A stretch of DNA of 64,000 nt from Flavobacterium sp. (GCA_030153045.1 JASLID010000038.1:1-64000); one strand, 5' to 3'; shown: positions 1 through 9,594, counted from the stretch's first letter. The notes: a model not told the origin generated them from the letters alone. A program made the numbers and translations.

Positions 1-74
1 CCAGATGGAAGTGATATCCTTTTCTTGCTTTCTTTAAGCAAGAAAAGATAAAACGGACAGCTGGAAATAGCTTC
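1..74. repeat. Dispersed intergenic hairpin element, copy 1
   Basis: The 18 bases at 57-74 are the exact reverse complement of 26153-26170. The bases CAGATGGA at 2-9 match, inverted, the end of the second copy near 26243-26250. Between these ends lies a hairpin (CTTGCTT / AAGCAAG) that could terminate transcription. The two copies share ends and layout but differ in the middle, as expected of a small REP/MITE-like intergenic repeat. It begins at or before the window edge and lies directly beyond the 3' end of the leftward DUF5686 gene. Confidence 0.6.
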
Positions 75-2542
75 TAGAAATAAAATCCAAAAGACGCTTT
101 CACCCCAAATTTTTGAGCATCTGGCAAGTCCATATAACTGCCTCGCCAAGCAAAATCGATACGCAAACATTTGAAAATATTAGCCACTCCGGCGTGGTAT
201 TCCCAATAACCATCTACCGGCGCAAGGTAATTTAAGCCTGAAGCATTGATGGCTTTATTTTCATCGGAAACACTACCGTAAACGGCTTTAACCCCTACAA
301 TTTCTCTCCAATTTAATTTTTTAAGCAATGGAATTCTTGAGAAAATTCGACCGTTAAAATGATGCTCTAAATGCAATGACGTGTATTGATCTGTAACGAA
401 TTCATAATAATTCATCAGGTTGTAGGTGTTGTCTATCACGAAATACGATTGATTTCCTGGCACTACGGCCATTAATCCTAAAGGCACTTCTCCGAAAATT
501 TTACCTACCTCGAATGTAGAGAATAAACGACCCATTCCGCCTAAAAATATTGGCTGACGGTAATACAATTGCATTTTTTGGTAATTAAAATCGCTATTGA
601 AAACACCTTTCAATCCTTGGCTGTAATTTACAAATACTCTTGGGTAATTGTTATCGACTTCTAAACGTTCGACACCATAACCTACCAGTTTTCTTTTTGG
701 GGTATAGTCTACCCCTACCGTAAATTCGGCTTGTTTGACATCTGATTTTATTTTTCCGTTGTCAAAATAATTTAAACTAAAGGTTGGTGAAGCCGATTCG
801 AGTGTTCTGTATGATATGCCTGATTGAATTATGAAATTCTTTAATGGTTCGATTTCGGCAGAAAGTGAGGTCAAATTCACATTAGTTAACTTACTGTTGT
901 CTCCGCTGGCAAAAAAGGAAGAAGAGGCAAAACTTCTTCCTAAAACATCATTGGAAGTAGTTAAACTCACTCCTATTTGCTCTACATCACGACGGTTTCC
1001 TCCAGATAAAATGATTCGATTTTTTTTGTCGACCATTATTTTTCCAGAAACACCGTATTTGAATTTATTGTCTTTGAATCCGTATGCTGTGTAAGCCTGA
1101 ATTCTCCAATAATCGTTTGAACCAAAATAGGTTCTTCCACCAAAACGAAGTCGCTGCCCTTCAATGTCATTATAACCAAAGGTGGAGAATATTGGCCCAA
1201 TATCAATATGTCCTTTTTGAATATAACCACTGGCTAAAATGGTCGTCAAATTGTACAATTGTTTGAATTTTTTTACCGTTTTAAGCGTGTCGAGCATTTT
1301 GTAAACACCCAATTCGTCTTTACTCAAGTTTTCCATTCGGTTTTCGTCCCAAAATTCATCGGTTTTGTTGTATACGCTTTGGTCGAAATCATTGATACTT
1401 TCTTTGTAAAATTTATCCGGTTTTACTTCATTAAACTTGTGGTCGCTATAAATAGTGGTTCTTTTTCCATAAACTCCTTTTGATTTTTCTTTTTTGTTTA
1501 AAGCAAAATCAGACATCATGTAGTCACGCTTTAGCAAGAAAACAGAATCGTTCAATACATCAAATTCCTGCTCAATGTAAATATCTTTTACCCAGTTAAT
1601 ATTAGCGCTTTTTGAAGCTGCCATATTAATTTTTTTAATTGCAAATGTGGTATCGTTTACCCAAAAATCTCCTTTAAAAGTCAATTCGTTTTTACGTCGC
1701 GGGTAATACACAATATTATAACACCATTTATTATCAATAAAAGTACTATCGCTCAATACATAATTATAGGTATTGATTCCGGTACGCGACAATGGACTGA
1801 CAAAATTCTTGTCAAAGAAATTAAGGTAGTTATTGTAAATATCATATTCAGAGTACAAATCTTTTATAAAAGTATCGACACCGTTTCCTTCTCCTAATCC
1901 TGAATTTTTATTGGCTTTTAGAATTTCTTTTTTCTTTCCATTCGTATTATCCCCATACGTTTCATACAATGACTCATTGATGAAAATAGGTAAATACGTT
2001 TTCCCTGTTACTTTTGAAGTATCTACGTGATCAAAAATGAATTCCAATCCTTTGAAAACACGGTTTTTCATAAAAGCAGAATCGATCGTATTCATATCAA
2101 ACTCTACTTTTTCGTATTTATTCATTTGGTACTGATTGAACATGTACAGTCCGTTTTTACGCTTCTTCTCCCAAATTTTACGTAAAATGTCGAGTGCTGG
2201 ATTGTTCTTTTTAGAAGTTTTTCCAGAATAAATTTTAACTTCTTCCAACAAATTGGCGCCACCAAAAACTACTTTCATGTTATAATTAACTGCTTTTGCC
2301 AGTTTAACTTCGGTAGTTTGAAAACCAACATAAGAAACAACTAAAACCGAATGATTACTGTCTGACTGAATGTAGAATCTACCATTCTCATCTGACGTAA
2401 CACATTCTCGGGTACCTTTAAAACAGATATTTGCATACGGAACCGTTCCTCCTAAATCATCATAAACCAATCCACCTGCTTTAGTTTGAGCAAAAATTGA
2501 CGATATAAAAAAAACACATATTAGGGTAAAAATATTCTTCAT
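74..2542 (-). CDS. DUF5686 / CarboxypepD_reg-like outer-membrane protein
   Basis: About 822 residues. The N-terminus is a signal peptide (MKNIFTLICVFFISS, then IFAQ). A carboxypeptidase regulatory-like beta domain follows (about 25-95, with the GxVPYANI and SYVGFQT pattern common in Bacteroidota surface proteins). The long remainder fits the DUF5686 family, including the segment NPALDILRKIWEKK, and ends in beta-strand-rich sequence finishing with an aromatic residue (FGFYF), as in outer-membrane barrels. The ATG at 2542 is chosen over one 18 bases upstream because it starts the signal peptide cleanly. The family is common in Bacteroidota and its role is not established; an outer-membrane location is inferred. 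It is in the same direction as pdhB but separated by 91 bases of AT-rich sequence. Confidence 0.85.
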   Translation of the reverse strand: MKNIFTLICVFFISSIFAQTKAGGLVYDDLGGTVPYANICFKGTRECVTSDENGRFYIQSDSNHSVLVVSYVGFQTTEVKLAKAVNYNMKVVFGGANLLEEVKIYSGKTSKKNNPALDILRKIWEKKRKNGLYMFNQYQMNKYEKVEFDMNTIDSAFMKNRVFKGLEFIFDHVDTSKVTGKTYLPIFINESLYETYGDNTNGKKKEILKANKNSGLGEGNGVDTFIKDLYSEYDIYNNYLNFFDKNFVSPLSRTGINTYNYVLSDSTFIDNKWCYNIVYYPRRKNELTFKGDFWVNDTTFAIKKINMAASKSANINWVKDIYIEQEFDVLNDSVFLLKRDYMMSDFALNKKEKSKGVYGKRTTIYSDHKFNEVKPDKFYKESINDFDQSVYNKTDEFWDENRMENLSKDELGVYKMLDTLKTVKKFKQLYNLTTILASGYIQKGHIDIGPIFSTFGYNDIEGQRLRFGGRTYFGSNDYWRIQAYTAYGFKDNKFKYGVSGKIMVDKKNRIILSGGNRRDVEQIGVSLTTSNDVLGRSFASSSFFASGDNSKLTNVNLTSLSAEIEPLKNFIIQSGISYRTLESASPTFSLNYFDNGKIKSDVKQAEFTVGVDYTPKRKLVGYGVERLEVDNNYPRVFVNYSQGLKGVFNSDFNYQKMQLYYRQPIFLGGMGRLFSTFEVGKIFGEVPLGLMAVVPGNQSYFVIDNTYNLMNYYEFVTDQYTSLHLEHHFNGRIFSRIPLLKKLNWREIVGVKAVYGSVSDENKAINASGLNYLAPVDGYWEYHAGVANIFKCLRIDFAWRGSYMDLPDAQKFGVKASFGFYF

Positions 2543-2633
2543 AGGAAAAAAAAACTCCATCTTTAAGGATGAAGTTTCAAATATAGTTATTTTATTAATT
2601 GACCATTAACAATTGATAATTATGAATTGTCAA

Positions 2634-3611
2634 TTACTTGTACATTACTTTTTTAACCGCTTTAATAACATCTTGTGCATTAGGCAACCATTCTTTTAAT
2701 AAAGTTGGAGAATAAGGCGCAGGTGTATCGGCAGTTGTAATTCTTTGTATTGGTGCATCTAAGAAATCGAAAGCGCGCTCTTGAACGATATACGTAATTT
2801 CTGAAGCAACTGAAGCAAAAGGCCAAGCTTCTTCTAAAACTACCAATCTATTTGTTTTTTTAACTGATTTTAAAATCGCATCATAATCCATAGGGCGAAC
2901 AGTACGCAAGTCGATGATTTCACAAGAAATACCTTCTTTAGCTAATTCATCCGCTGCATGATGTGCTTCTTTGATAATTTTACCAAAAGAAACGATAGTT
3001 ACATCAGTTCCTTCACGTTTAATATCGGCTACGCCAAGTGGAATAATGTATTCACCTTCAGGAACTTCTCCTTTGTCACCATACATTTGTTCTGATTCCA
3101 TGAAAATAACGGGATCGTTGTCACGAATAGCAGCTTTCAACAAACCTTTAGCATCGTAAACGGTACTTGGCACTACTACTTTTAATCCTGGTGTGTTTGC
3201 AAACCAGTTTTCGAAAGCTTGTGAGTGCGTTGCTCCTAATTGTCCTGCAGAAGCAGTTGGTCCACGAAAAACCATCGGCATTGGAAATTGTCCAGCTGAC
3301 ATTTGACGCATTTTTGCTGCATTATTGATAATTTGGTCGATACCCACTAACGAGAAGTTGAATGTCATGTACTCCACAATAGGACGACAGCCATTCATCG
3401 CTGATCCCACTGCAATACCTGCAAAACCAAGCTCTGCAATTGGAGTATCAATAACTCTTTTTGGTCCAAACTCATCTAGCATTCCTTTAGAAGCTTTGTA
3501 AGCTCCGTTGTATTCTGCTACTTCTTCACCCATTAAGTATACTGACTCATCGCGACGCATTTCTTCGCTCATCGCTTCACAAATGGCTTCTCTAAATTGT
3601 ATCGTTCTCAT
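2634..3611 (-). CDS. pdhB: Pyruvate dehydrogenase E1 component, beta subunit
   Basis: A 325-residue transketolase-type beta subunit. With the alpha subunit it decarboxylates pyruvate using thiamine diphosphate and passes the acetyl group to lipoyl-E2. The N-terminal half carries the pyrimidine-binding fold (MGEEVAEYNGAYKASKG, then DTPIAELGFAGIAVG). The C-terminal half has the transketolase C domain (DVTIVSFG, IDLRTVRPMD, VVLEEAWPFASV). Length is normal for the family. No E1 alpha or E2 gene is adjacent, so in this genome the beta subunit is encoded apart from its partners or they lie elsewhere. A branched-chain 2-oxoacid dehydrogenase subunit is the main alternative, but the match to the pyruvate type is stronger. 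Confidence 0.93.
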   Translation of the reverse strand: MRTIQFREAICEAMSEEMRRDESVYLMGEEVAEYNGAYKASKGMLDEFGPKRVIDTPIAELGFAGIAVGSAMNGCRPIVEYMTFNFSLVGIDQIINNAAKMRQMSAGQFPMPMVFRGPTASAGQLGATHSQAFENWFANTPGLKVVVPSTVYDAKGLLKAAIRDNDPVIFMESEQMYGDKGEVPEGEYIIPLGVADIKREGTDVTIVSFGKIIKEAHHAADELAKEGISCEIIDLRTVRPMDYDAILKSVKKTNRLVVLEEAWPFASVASEITYIVQERAFDFLDAPIQRITTADTPAPYSPTLLKEWLPNAQDVIKAVKKVMYK

Positions 3612-4005
3612 ATTATATATGTATCTCTGTAAAATTGAACAGCAAAAATAAAAATTTTAAATTAGTTATCAATTATATAATGATTATAATGATGAATTTA
3701 TTTTTTGAATACCCATTTATCGAAATGAATACCTGACTTAGTTAGCTAAACAAAAAAACTATCAAGACACGATTTTATAAGGTGTATGCAGGAGTAAGAA
3801 CAACTTATGACTCATTTAATATCAACTTCGCAAAGCATTTCTTTTTACTTTCGCAACCTTTATCATTTCAGACCCAATATTATGACTTGTTTTCTTTAAA
3901 AATATTGGAAACAATGGGATTTTAAAAATATTATGCATGCATAGTAAATAATTCAAATTTTATGCTAATTTTGTATTCCGATTTTAAGAACCAAATACTA
4001 AAAAA
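3612..4005. other. Intergenic region between divergent pdhB and etfB
   Basis: This 394-base AT-rich stretch separates pdhB (leftward) from etfBA (rightward). I see no convincing open reading frame or structured RNA. It contains a promoter-like TAATTTTG box close to etfB and presumably the pdhB promoter. Confidence 0.6.
3966..3973 (+). promoter_or_regulatory. Putative -7 box (TAATTTTG) for etfBA
   Basis: It matches the Bacteroidota -7 consensus TAnnTTTG and lies 32 bases before the etfB start. No strong -33 TTTG is visible, so the call rests mainly on the -7 box and its position. Confidence 0.5.
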
Positions 4006-4752
4006 ATGAAAATATTAGTTTGCATCAGTCACGTTCCTGATACTACTTCAAAAATTAATTTTACCAATGGTGATTCAGAATTTGACACTAACGGTGTACA
4101 ATATGTAATCAATCCAAATGATGAATTTGGTTTAACAAGAGCCATTTGGTTTCAAGAACAACAAGGTGCAAATGTAACTGTTGTGAATGTTGGAGGTCCT
4201 GATACAGAACCAACATTAAGAAAAGCTTTAGCTATTGGTGCTAACGAAGCCATTCGTATCAACGCCAACCCAACAGACGGTATGTTTGTGGCAAAACAAT
4301 TGGCTGAAGTAATTAAAACCGGAGGTTACGATTTAGTAATCGCGGGAAGAGAATCATTAGATTATAACGGAGGAATGGTTCCTGGAATGATTGCAGGAAT
4401 TTTAGGAGACAACTTCGTAAACTCTTGTATCGATTTAAAAATTGACGGTAACAACGTTACTGCTATAAGAGAAATCGACGGTGGAAAAGAAACCGTAACT
4501 ACTACACTACCATTAATCGTAGGTGGTCAAAAAGGTTTAGTAGAAGAAAAAGACTTGCGTATTCCAAACATGAGAGGAATTATGACAGCAAGAACAAAAG
4601 CTTTAACTATTTTAGAGCCAGTAAGTGCTGACATCAATACAAAAGCAGTGAAATTTGAAAAACCAGCTCCTAAACAAGCAGTGAAATTAATCAGTCCAGA
4701 CAACCTTGACGAATTAATCAACTTATTACACAACGAAGCAAAAGTTATCTAA
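4006..4752 (+). CDS. etfB: Electron transfer flavoprotein, beta subunit
   Basis: A 248-residue EtfB. It binds AMP and pairs with EtfA to carry electrons from acyl-CoA and related dehydrogenases to the quinone pool. The start MKILVCISHVPDTTSKI, the central VIAGRESLDYNGGMVPG segment and the LPLIVGGQKGLVEEKDLRIPN region are characteristic. Its gene is followed after 25 bases by etfA, so the two are probably cotranscribed from the promoter at 3966. Length is normal and nothing is unusual. Confidence 0.96.
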   Translation: MKILVCISHVPDTTSKINFTNGDSEFDTNGVQYVINPNDEFGLTRAIWFQEQQGANVTVVNVGGPDTEPTLRKALAIGANEAIRINANPTDGMFVAKQLAEVIKTGGYDLVIAGRESLDYNGGMVPGMIAGILGDNFVNSCIDLKIDGNNVTAIREIDGGKETVTTTLPLIVGGQKGLVEEKDLRIPNMRGIMTARTKALTILEPVSADINTKAVKFEKPAPKQAVKLISPDNLDELINLLHNEAKVI

Positions 4753-4777
4753 GCTTAACTCTTTAAACTAAAAAATC

Positions 4778-5746
4778 ATGTCAATATTAATATACGCAGA
4801 ATCAGCAGAAGGTAAATTCAAGAAAGTCGCTTTCGAATTGGCTTCTTATGCAAAAAAAATAGCCGAAACTACAGGCCAAACCGTAACCGCTCTAACCATC
4901 AACATGAATGATGTTTCAGAATTAAGTAAATACGGAGTAGACAAAGTATTAAAAGTAACCAACGATAAATTAGCCAACTTTACTGCAAAAGCATACGCTG
5001 ACGCCGTAAAACAAGCTGCTGAAAAGGAAAGTGCTAAATTAATTTTACTGTCTTCTTCAACAGACAGTTTATACCTTGCACCACTTGTATCAGTATCATT
5101 GAATGCAGGTTTTGCTTCAAACGTTGTTGGATTGCCCGTAAACATGGCTCCTTTTCAAGTAAAAAGAAACGCTTTCTCAAACAAAGCTTTCAACATCACT
5201 GAAATTTCTTCAGATGTTAAAGTATTGTGTTTGGGTAAAAACTCATACGGAATTTTCGAAAATACAGGTGCTGCAACTGCCGAAGATTTCTCACCATCGA
5301 TTTCGGATGCCGATTTTGGTGTAAAAGTACAATCAGTAGAAAAAGGCTCTGGTAAAGTAACTATTGCTGATGCAGACGTTGTTGTTTCTGGTGGTCGTGG
5401 AATGAAAGGTCCAGAAAACTGGGGATTAATAGAAGATTTAGCTACTGTACTTGGCGCTGCAACTGCTTGTTCTAAACCAGTTTCTGACATTGGATGGAGA
5501 CCTCACAGTGAGCACGTAGGACAAACAGGAAAACCGGTTGCTACTAACTTGTACATTGCTGTTGGTATTTCTGGAGCAATTCAACATATTGCAGGAATCA
5601 ATTCATCAAAAGTAAAAGTAGTTATCAATTCTGATCCTGACGCACCTTTCTTCAAAGTAGCTGATTATGGTATTGTTGGCGATGCTTTTGATATTTTACC
5701 AAGATTGACTGAAAAATTGAAAGCTTTCAAAGCTCAAAATTCATAA
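4778..5746 (+). CDS. etfA: Electron transfer flavoprotein, alpha subunit
   Basis: A 322-residue EtfA. The N-terminal domain is poorly conserved, as usual. The C-terminal FAD-binding domain is clear: GGRGMKGPENWGLIEDLA, VSDIGWRPHSEHVGQTGK, ISGAIQHIAGI and INSDPDAPFFKVADYGIVGD. It forms the heterodimer with the EtfB encoded just upstream. A hairpin with a T-run follows 27 bases after the stop, which would end a two-gene transcript. Confidence 0.96.
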   Translation: MSILIYAESAEGKFKKVAFELASYAKKIAETTGQTVTALTINMNDVSELSKYGVDKVLKVTNDKLANFTAKAYADAVKQAAEKESAKLILLSSSTDSLYLAPLVSVSLNAGFASNVVGLPVNMAPFQVKRNAFSNKAFNITEISSDVKVLCLGKNSYGIFENTGAATAEDFSPSISDADFGVKVQSVEKGSGKVTIADADVVVSGGRGMKGPENWGLIEDLATVLGAATACSKPVSDIGWRPHSEHVGQTGKPVATNLYIAVGISGAIQHIAGINSSKVKVVINSDPDAPFFKVADYGIVGDAFDILPRLTEKLKAFKAQNS

Positions 5747-5772
5747 TAATCAATATTGAATATAATAAAATT

Positions 5773-5799
5773 AAGAGTCGCATTTTGTGACTCTTTTTT
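5773..5799 (+). terminator. Rho-independent terminator after etfA
   Basis: AAGAGTC and GACTCTT form a 7-bp stem with a 9-base loop, followed by a T-run. Confidence 0.75.
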
Positions 5800-5889
5800 G
5801 TTTCAATAAGTAAAAGTTTTTTGTTACTTTGCATTTACACAATTACTAGATATAGATTCAAAAATCACATATCGGATATCGAAAGCAAA

Positions 5890-6513
5890 ATGAGTTTAGT
5901 AAAACTATCTATAAAAGGAATTTCCTACAGTCAGACCCAAAATGGGGCCTATGCATTAATTTTAAATGAAGTTGATGGCGATCGAAAATTGCCCATCGTT
6001 ATTGGTGCATTCGAAGCTCAATCTATAGCTATTGCGCTTGAAAAAGAAATTAAACCTCCACGTCCTTTAACACATGATTTGTTTAAAAACTTCGCCGAAA
6101 GATTCGACATTGTTATCAAACAAGTAATCATACACAAATTAGTAGATGGTGTTTTTTATTCGAGCATGATATGCGAGCGCGACAAAATAGAAGAAATTAT
6201 TGACGCGAGAACTTCCGACGCTATTGCTTTAGCTTTACGTTTCAACGCACCTATTTTTACTTATAAAAATATTTTAGACAAAGCGGGTATTTTTCTTAAA
6301 GCAAATCCGGAAACTGAAGGTTCAGGAGAAAATTTAGACGATATACTTTCTACTCCTGAAACATTTGGGATTGACGAAGGCAACGATACAAAAAGCACTT
6401 ATTCTAAAAACAGCTTATCTGAACTTCATGAACTACTGGAATTAGCCGTTCAAGAAGAAGATTATGAAAAAGCAGCCAAAATAAGAGACGAAATTTCGAA
6501 AAGAGAATCGTAA
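5890..6513 (+). CDS. Bifunctional nuclease family protein (DUF151) with UVR motif
   Basis: About 207 residues from the ATG at 5890. An earlier in-frame start at 5821 is a TTG inside promoter-like sequence and is not favoured. Residues about 1-135 form the BFN/DUF151 domain (KLSIKGISYSQTQNGAYALI, LPIVIGAFEAQSIAIALE, SDAIALALRFNAPIF). The C-terminus has a UvrB/UvrC-like motif (ELLELAVQEEDYEKAAKIRD). Proteins with this pairing are common in Bacteroidota. The family name comes from plant homologues with DNase and RNase activity, and the bacterial role is uncertain. It stands between etfA and thyA as its own short unit. Confidence 0.85.
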   Translation: MSLVKLSIKGISYSQTQNGAYALILNEVDGDRKLPIVIGAFEAQSIAIALEKEIKPPRPLTHDLFKNFAERFDIVIKQVIIHKLVDGVFYSSMICERDKIEEIIDARTSDAIALALRFNAPIFTYKNILDKAGIFLKANPETEGSGENLDDILSTPETFGIDEGNDTKSTYSKNSLSELHELLELAVQEEDYEKAAKIRDEISKRES

Positions 6514-6578
6514 AAAGTTTATTCAATTATTTGTCGATTTGTTTACTCGAATCCATACACAAACCCAGAAGATAGAAG

Positions 6579-7403
6579 ATGAAGCAATATTTAGATTTAG
6601 TTAAACACGTTTTAGAAAGCGGAAACCAAAAAGGCGACAGAACAGGAACAGGAACCAAAAGTGTTTTTGGATACCAAATGCGTTTTGATTTAGCTGAAGG
6701 TTTTCCAATGGTAACAACAAAAAAACTACATTTAAAATCTATTGTTTACGAATTGCTTTGGTTTTTGAATGGCGACACCAATATCGCTTATCTTAAAGAA
6801 AATGGTGTTAAAATCTGGGACGAATGGGCCGACGAAAATGGCGATTTAGGTCCTGTTTACGGGCACCAATGGCGCAACTGGAATAGCGAAGAAATCGATC
6901 AGATTAAAGAGTTAATTGAAACGCTAAAAACCAATCCAAACAGCCGTAGAATGTTGGTTTCTGCTTGGAATCCATCGGTTTTGCCAGACACAACAAAGTC
7001 ATTTGCTGAAAATGTTGCTAACGGAAAAGCTGCCTTGCCTCCATGCCATGCTTTTTTTCAATTTTATGTTGCTGATGGCAAACTATCTTGTCAATTGTAC
7101 CAACGCAGTGCTGATATCTTTTTAGGCGTTCCATTCAACATTGCTTCTTACGCCTTATTTACCATGATGGTAGCTCAAGTTTGCGATTTACAAGTAGGTG
7201 AATTCATTCATACTTTTGGTGACGCTCACATTTACAACAACCATATGGAGCAATTAGAATTACAATTATCCCGTGATCCAAAACCATTACCAAAAATGAT
7301 TTTGAATCCAGCTATTAAAAACATCTTCGATTTTAAATTTGAAGATTTCACTCTAGAAGGTTATGAACCGCACGCTCATATAAAAGGAGTTGTTGCTGTT
7401 TAA
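6579..7403 (+). CDS. thyA: Thymidylate synthase
   Basis: A 274-residue ThyA that methylates dUMP to dTMP with methylenetetrahydrofolate. The catalytic cysteine is Cys156 in ALPPCHAFFQFY. Substrate- and folate-binding segments are present (DRTGTGTKSVFG, VYGHQWRNW, QRSADIFLGVPFNIASY, HIYNNHMEQ), and the C-terminus ends in the usual short hydrophobic tail. It sits upstream of folA, the enzyme that regenerates the dihydrofolate it makes, with a small membrane-protein gene between them. Confidence 0.97.
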   Translation: MKQYLDLVKHVLESGNQKGDRTGTGTKSVFGYQMRFDLAEGFPMVTTKKLHLKSIVYELLWFLNGDTNIAYLKENGVKIWDEWADENGDLGPVYGHQWRNWNSEEIDQIKELIETLKTNPNSRRMLVSAWNPSVLPDTTKSFAENVANGKAALPPCHAFFQFYVADGKLSCQLYQRSADIFLGVPFNIASYALFTMMVAQVCDLQVGEFIHTFGDAHIYNNHMEQLELQLSRDPKPLPKMILNPAIKNIFDFKFEDFTLEGYEPHAHIKGVVAV

Positions 7404-7532
7404 ATAGGATTAAGACCAGTCAATTACTACTTTGACAAGATAATCACAAATATTTTTATTTTGTTAACCGAATACATTTAGCATGTATTTTTCAAAATAA
7501 GTTTTATATTTAACCATAATTTTCTACTAAAT

Positions 7533-7862
7533 ATGGATACTAACCAACACGAACAATATGAATACGCAAGACAACGCTTAAAACAAAAAAAGCGTCTGTA
7601 TTATCATTTCGTGGTATTTGCTTTAGGCAGTATTTTTTTTCTGGTTGCCAATAAATTATTAGGTGTTTTCCCTGAAACGCATTGGTTTTTGTGGGCCGTT
7701 ACTATTTGGAGTTTTATTTTCATATTACATTTTATTCGTGTTTTTATTACCGATAGTTTTATGAACAAAAACTGGGAGCGTACTCAAATTGACAAACTCA
7801 TCGCCAAGCAAGAACGCAAAATAGAACAGCTTCAAAAAGATTTAGACCAAAACAACAGTTAA
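7533..7862 (+). CDS. 2TM domain-containing membrane protein
   Basis: A 109-residue protein with two hydrophobic segments (about 24-43 and 51-72) in the pattern of the 2TM domain: a basic N-terminal amphipathic stretch (YEYARQRLKQKKRLYYHFVV), a helix, a short loop, a second helix, then a charged coiled coil (about 80-109). Its stop codon overlaps the folA start by one base (TAATG), so translation of the two is probably coupled. The molecular role of this family is not established. Confidence 0.85.
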   Translation: MDTNQHEQYEYARQRLKQKKRLYYHFVVFALGSIFFLVANKLLGVFPETHWFLWAVTIWSFIFILHFIRVFITDSFMNKNWERTQIDKLIAKQERKIEQLQKDLDQNNS

Positions 7863-8347
7863 TGATTACACTTATTGCAGCTGCAGGCACAAACAATGAA
7901 TTAGGCAAAGACAACGACTTGCTATGGCATTTACCTGATGATTTCAAGCATTTTAAGACACTTACTTCTGGTTATTACATCATTATGGGAAGAAAGACTT
8001 TTGAGAGCTTCCCAAAGCCACTACCCAATCGCACCCATGTTATCATAACCCGAAGCAAAAACTATATAGCACAAGACGGCTGTATAGTTGTTAATTCTAT
8101 TGAAAAAGCACTAGAAGCTTGTCCGAAAAACGAAACTATTTACGTTATTGGAGGCGGTGAAATTTACAAGCAATCCATTCACTTAGCAGATTGTATAGAA
8201 CTTACTCGAGTTCATAACACTTTTGAAGCAGATGCTTTTTTCCCCGAAATCGATTTAAAAGAATGGAAATTAGCTGAATCAGTATTTCATGATAAAGATG
8301 AAAAACATCAATTTTCATTTACTTTCGAAACTTATCTGAAAATCTAA
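7862..8347 (+). CDS. folA: Dihydrofolate reductase
   Basis: A 161-residue DHFR that reduces dihydrofolate with NADPH. Hallmarks are visible: MITLIAAAGTNNELGKDNDL, LLWHLPDDFKHFK (active-site Asp in PDD), IIMGRKTFESFP and the glycine-rich YVIGGGEIYKQ. Its start overlaps the stop of the 2TM gene, and a hairpin terminator follows 18 bases after its stop. thyA, the 2TM gene and folA likely act as one folate/thymidylate unit. Confidence 0.96.
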   Translation: MITLIAAAGTNNELGKDNDLLWHLPDDFKHFKTLTSGYYIIMGRKTFESFPKPLPNRTHVIITRSKNYIAQDGCIVVNSIEKALEACPKNETIYVIGGGEIYKQSIHLADCIELTRVHNTFEADAFFPEIDLKEWKLAESVFHDKDEKHQFSFTFETYLKI

Positions 8348-8364
8348 AGTTTATTCCAAAAAAA

Positions 8365-8387
8365 AACACCTTAAAAATAAGGTGTTT
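8365..8387. terminator. Hairpin terminator after folA
   Basis: AACACCTTA and TAAGGTGTT form a perfect 9-bp stem with a 4-base loop. It can terminate folA transcription and possibly the short leftward frame downstream. Confidence 0.7.
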
Positions 8388-8418
8388 AATTTCTAATAAT
8401 ATCGTTTTCGGTATAATA

Positions 8419-8583
8419 TCAATCAAAACAATGTTTTTTACTGTTCAACCAAAACTTTTTTGGCCAATAAAAAACCGAGATTAAAATCTCTAACGCTATA
8501 TCACCAAATACCACTAAAGCAATATAACAAAAACTAAAATTTCCAAAAACAAATTTAACCCAAAGAACGTTTGTGACACTCAT
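8419..8583 (-). CDS. Possible small membrane protein (doubtful)
   Basis: A 54-residue leftward frame from the ATG at 8583. It is hydrophobic (VLWVKFVFGNFSFCYIALVV, then GDIALEILISVFYW) with a charged tail. The folA terminator lies just past its stop and could serve it. Against it: AT-rich sequence gives hydrophobic frames by chance, and I recognise no family. It could equally be non-coding. Confidence 0.3.
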   Translation of the reverse strand: MSVTNVLWVKFVFGNFSFCYIALVVFGDIALEILISVFYWPKKFWLNSKKHCFD

Positions 8584-8840
8584 AAAACAATTGCAAAAAA
8601 ACAATTGCTGATTCTGATTGAAATAACTAAACTAATTGTGCCAATTAATCAATTATTTTCTACCAACAAAACAATGAACTGTTTAACGAATTATTAGATG
8701 ATAAATTTAACACAATATTTTAAATAACACAATACCAAACAGTTAGTATTTTAAAAAATACCTGATTTCAGTTAAAAAAACGATTAACAAATCAAAAAAA
8801 TCGACGATTAACCTCCTTTTTTACATTAAAAATTAAATTC

Positions 8841-8848
8841 TATATTTG
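8841..8848 (+). promoter_or_regulatory. Putative -7 box (TATATTTG) for ubiE-porT
   Basis: Perfect TAnnTTTG match 15 bases before the ubiE start, giving a very short 5' leader. Confidence 0.6.
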
Positions 8849-8862
8849 TTGAAAATTTTTTT

Positions 8863-9594
8863 ATGTCGATTAGTACCAAACCTTACAAAAATTCCGCTCT
8901 AGGGAAGAAAGAACAAGTAGCAGAAATGTTCGATACCATCTCTTCAAAATACGATAATTTGAACAGAGTTATTTCATTTGGTGTTGATGTAAAGTGGCGA
9001 AAAAAAATTTTAAAAATGGTTGCTCAAAAACAACCTAAAACAATTCTTGATGTTGCTACTGGAACAGGTGACTTAGCAATACTCTTATCACAAACCAATG
9101 CCGACAAAATTATTGGACTTGATATTTCGGCTGGAATGCTTGAAGTAGGAAAGCAAAAAATCGCACATAAGAACCTTTCGCACAAAATAGAAATGGTTTT
9201 AGGCGATTCTGAAAAAATAGATTTTGAAGACAATACCTTCGATGCGGTAACTGTGGCTTTCGGAATAAGAAATTTTGAAAATTTGGAATTGGGATTATCT
9301 GAAATTTTAAGAGTTTTAAAACCAAATGGAATTTTTGTTATTCTTGAAACTTCAATTCCAGAAAAATTCCCTTTCAAACAAGGATACACACTTTACACCA
9401 AATACATATTGCCTTTAATTGGAAAACTATTCTCTAAAGACAAAGTTGCGTATCAGTATTTATCTGATTCGGCATCAATTTTTCCATATGGAGAACGTTT
9501 AAACAATATTTTACAGAAAATTGGGTTTATAGATGTAAAACACCTTCCACAAACTTTTGGTGTGGCAACCATTTATTCGGCAACTAAGAAATAA
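8863..9594 (+). CDS. ubiE: Demethylmenaquinone methyltransferase (UbiE/MenG)
   Basis: A 243-residue SAM-dependent C-methyltransferase that performs the last step of menaquinone synthesis; Flavobacteria generally use menaquinone. The SAM-binding motif is ILDVATGTGDLAILLSQT, followed by IIGLDISAGML. The UbiE signatures FDTISSKYDNLNRVISFGVD, VTVAFGIRNFENL and ILETSIPEK are present. The next gene, porT, starts one base after the stop, suggesting cotranscription. Confidence 0.95.
   Translation: MSISTKPYKNSALGKKEQVAEMFDTISSKYDNLNRVISFGVDVKWRKKILKMVAQKQPKTILDVATGTGDLAILLSQTNADKIIGLDISAGMLEVGKQKIAHKNLSHKIEMVLGDSEKIDFEDNTFDAVTVAFGIRNFENLELGLSEILRVLKPNGIFVILETSIPEKFPFKQGYTLYTKYILPLIGKLFSKDKVAYQYLSDSASIFPYGERLNNILQKIGFIDVKHLPQTFGVATIYSATKK

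Larger units (their letters stand above)
8348..8862. other. Intergenic region folA-ubiE, mostly non-coding
   Basis: A very AT-rich 515-base stretch. It contains the folA terminator, one doubtful leftward small membrane-protein frame (8419-8583) and the ubiE promoter box at 8841. I see no RNA gene. Confidence 0.5.

Noticed and set aside
831..1483. Rightward frames within the DUF5686 gene
   Set aside because: They lie antisense to a well-supported protein, have no recognisable domains and no promoter or start context. AT-rich DNA gives such frames by chance.
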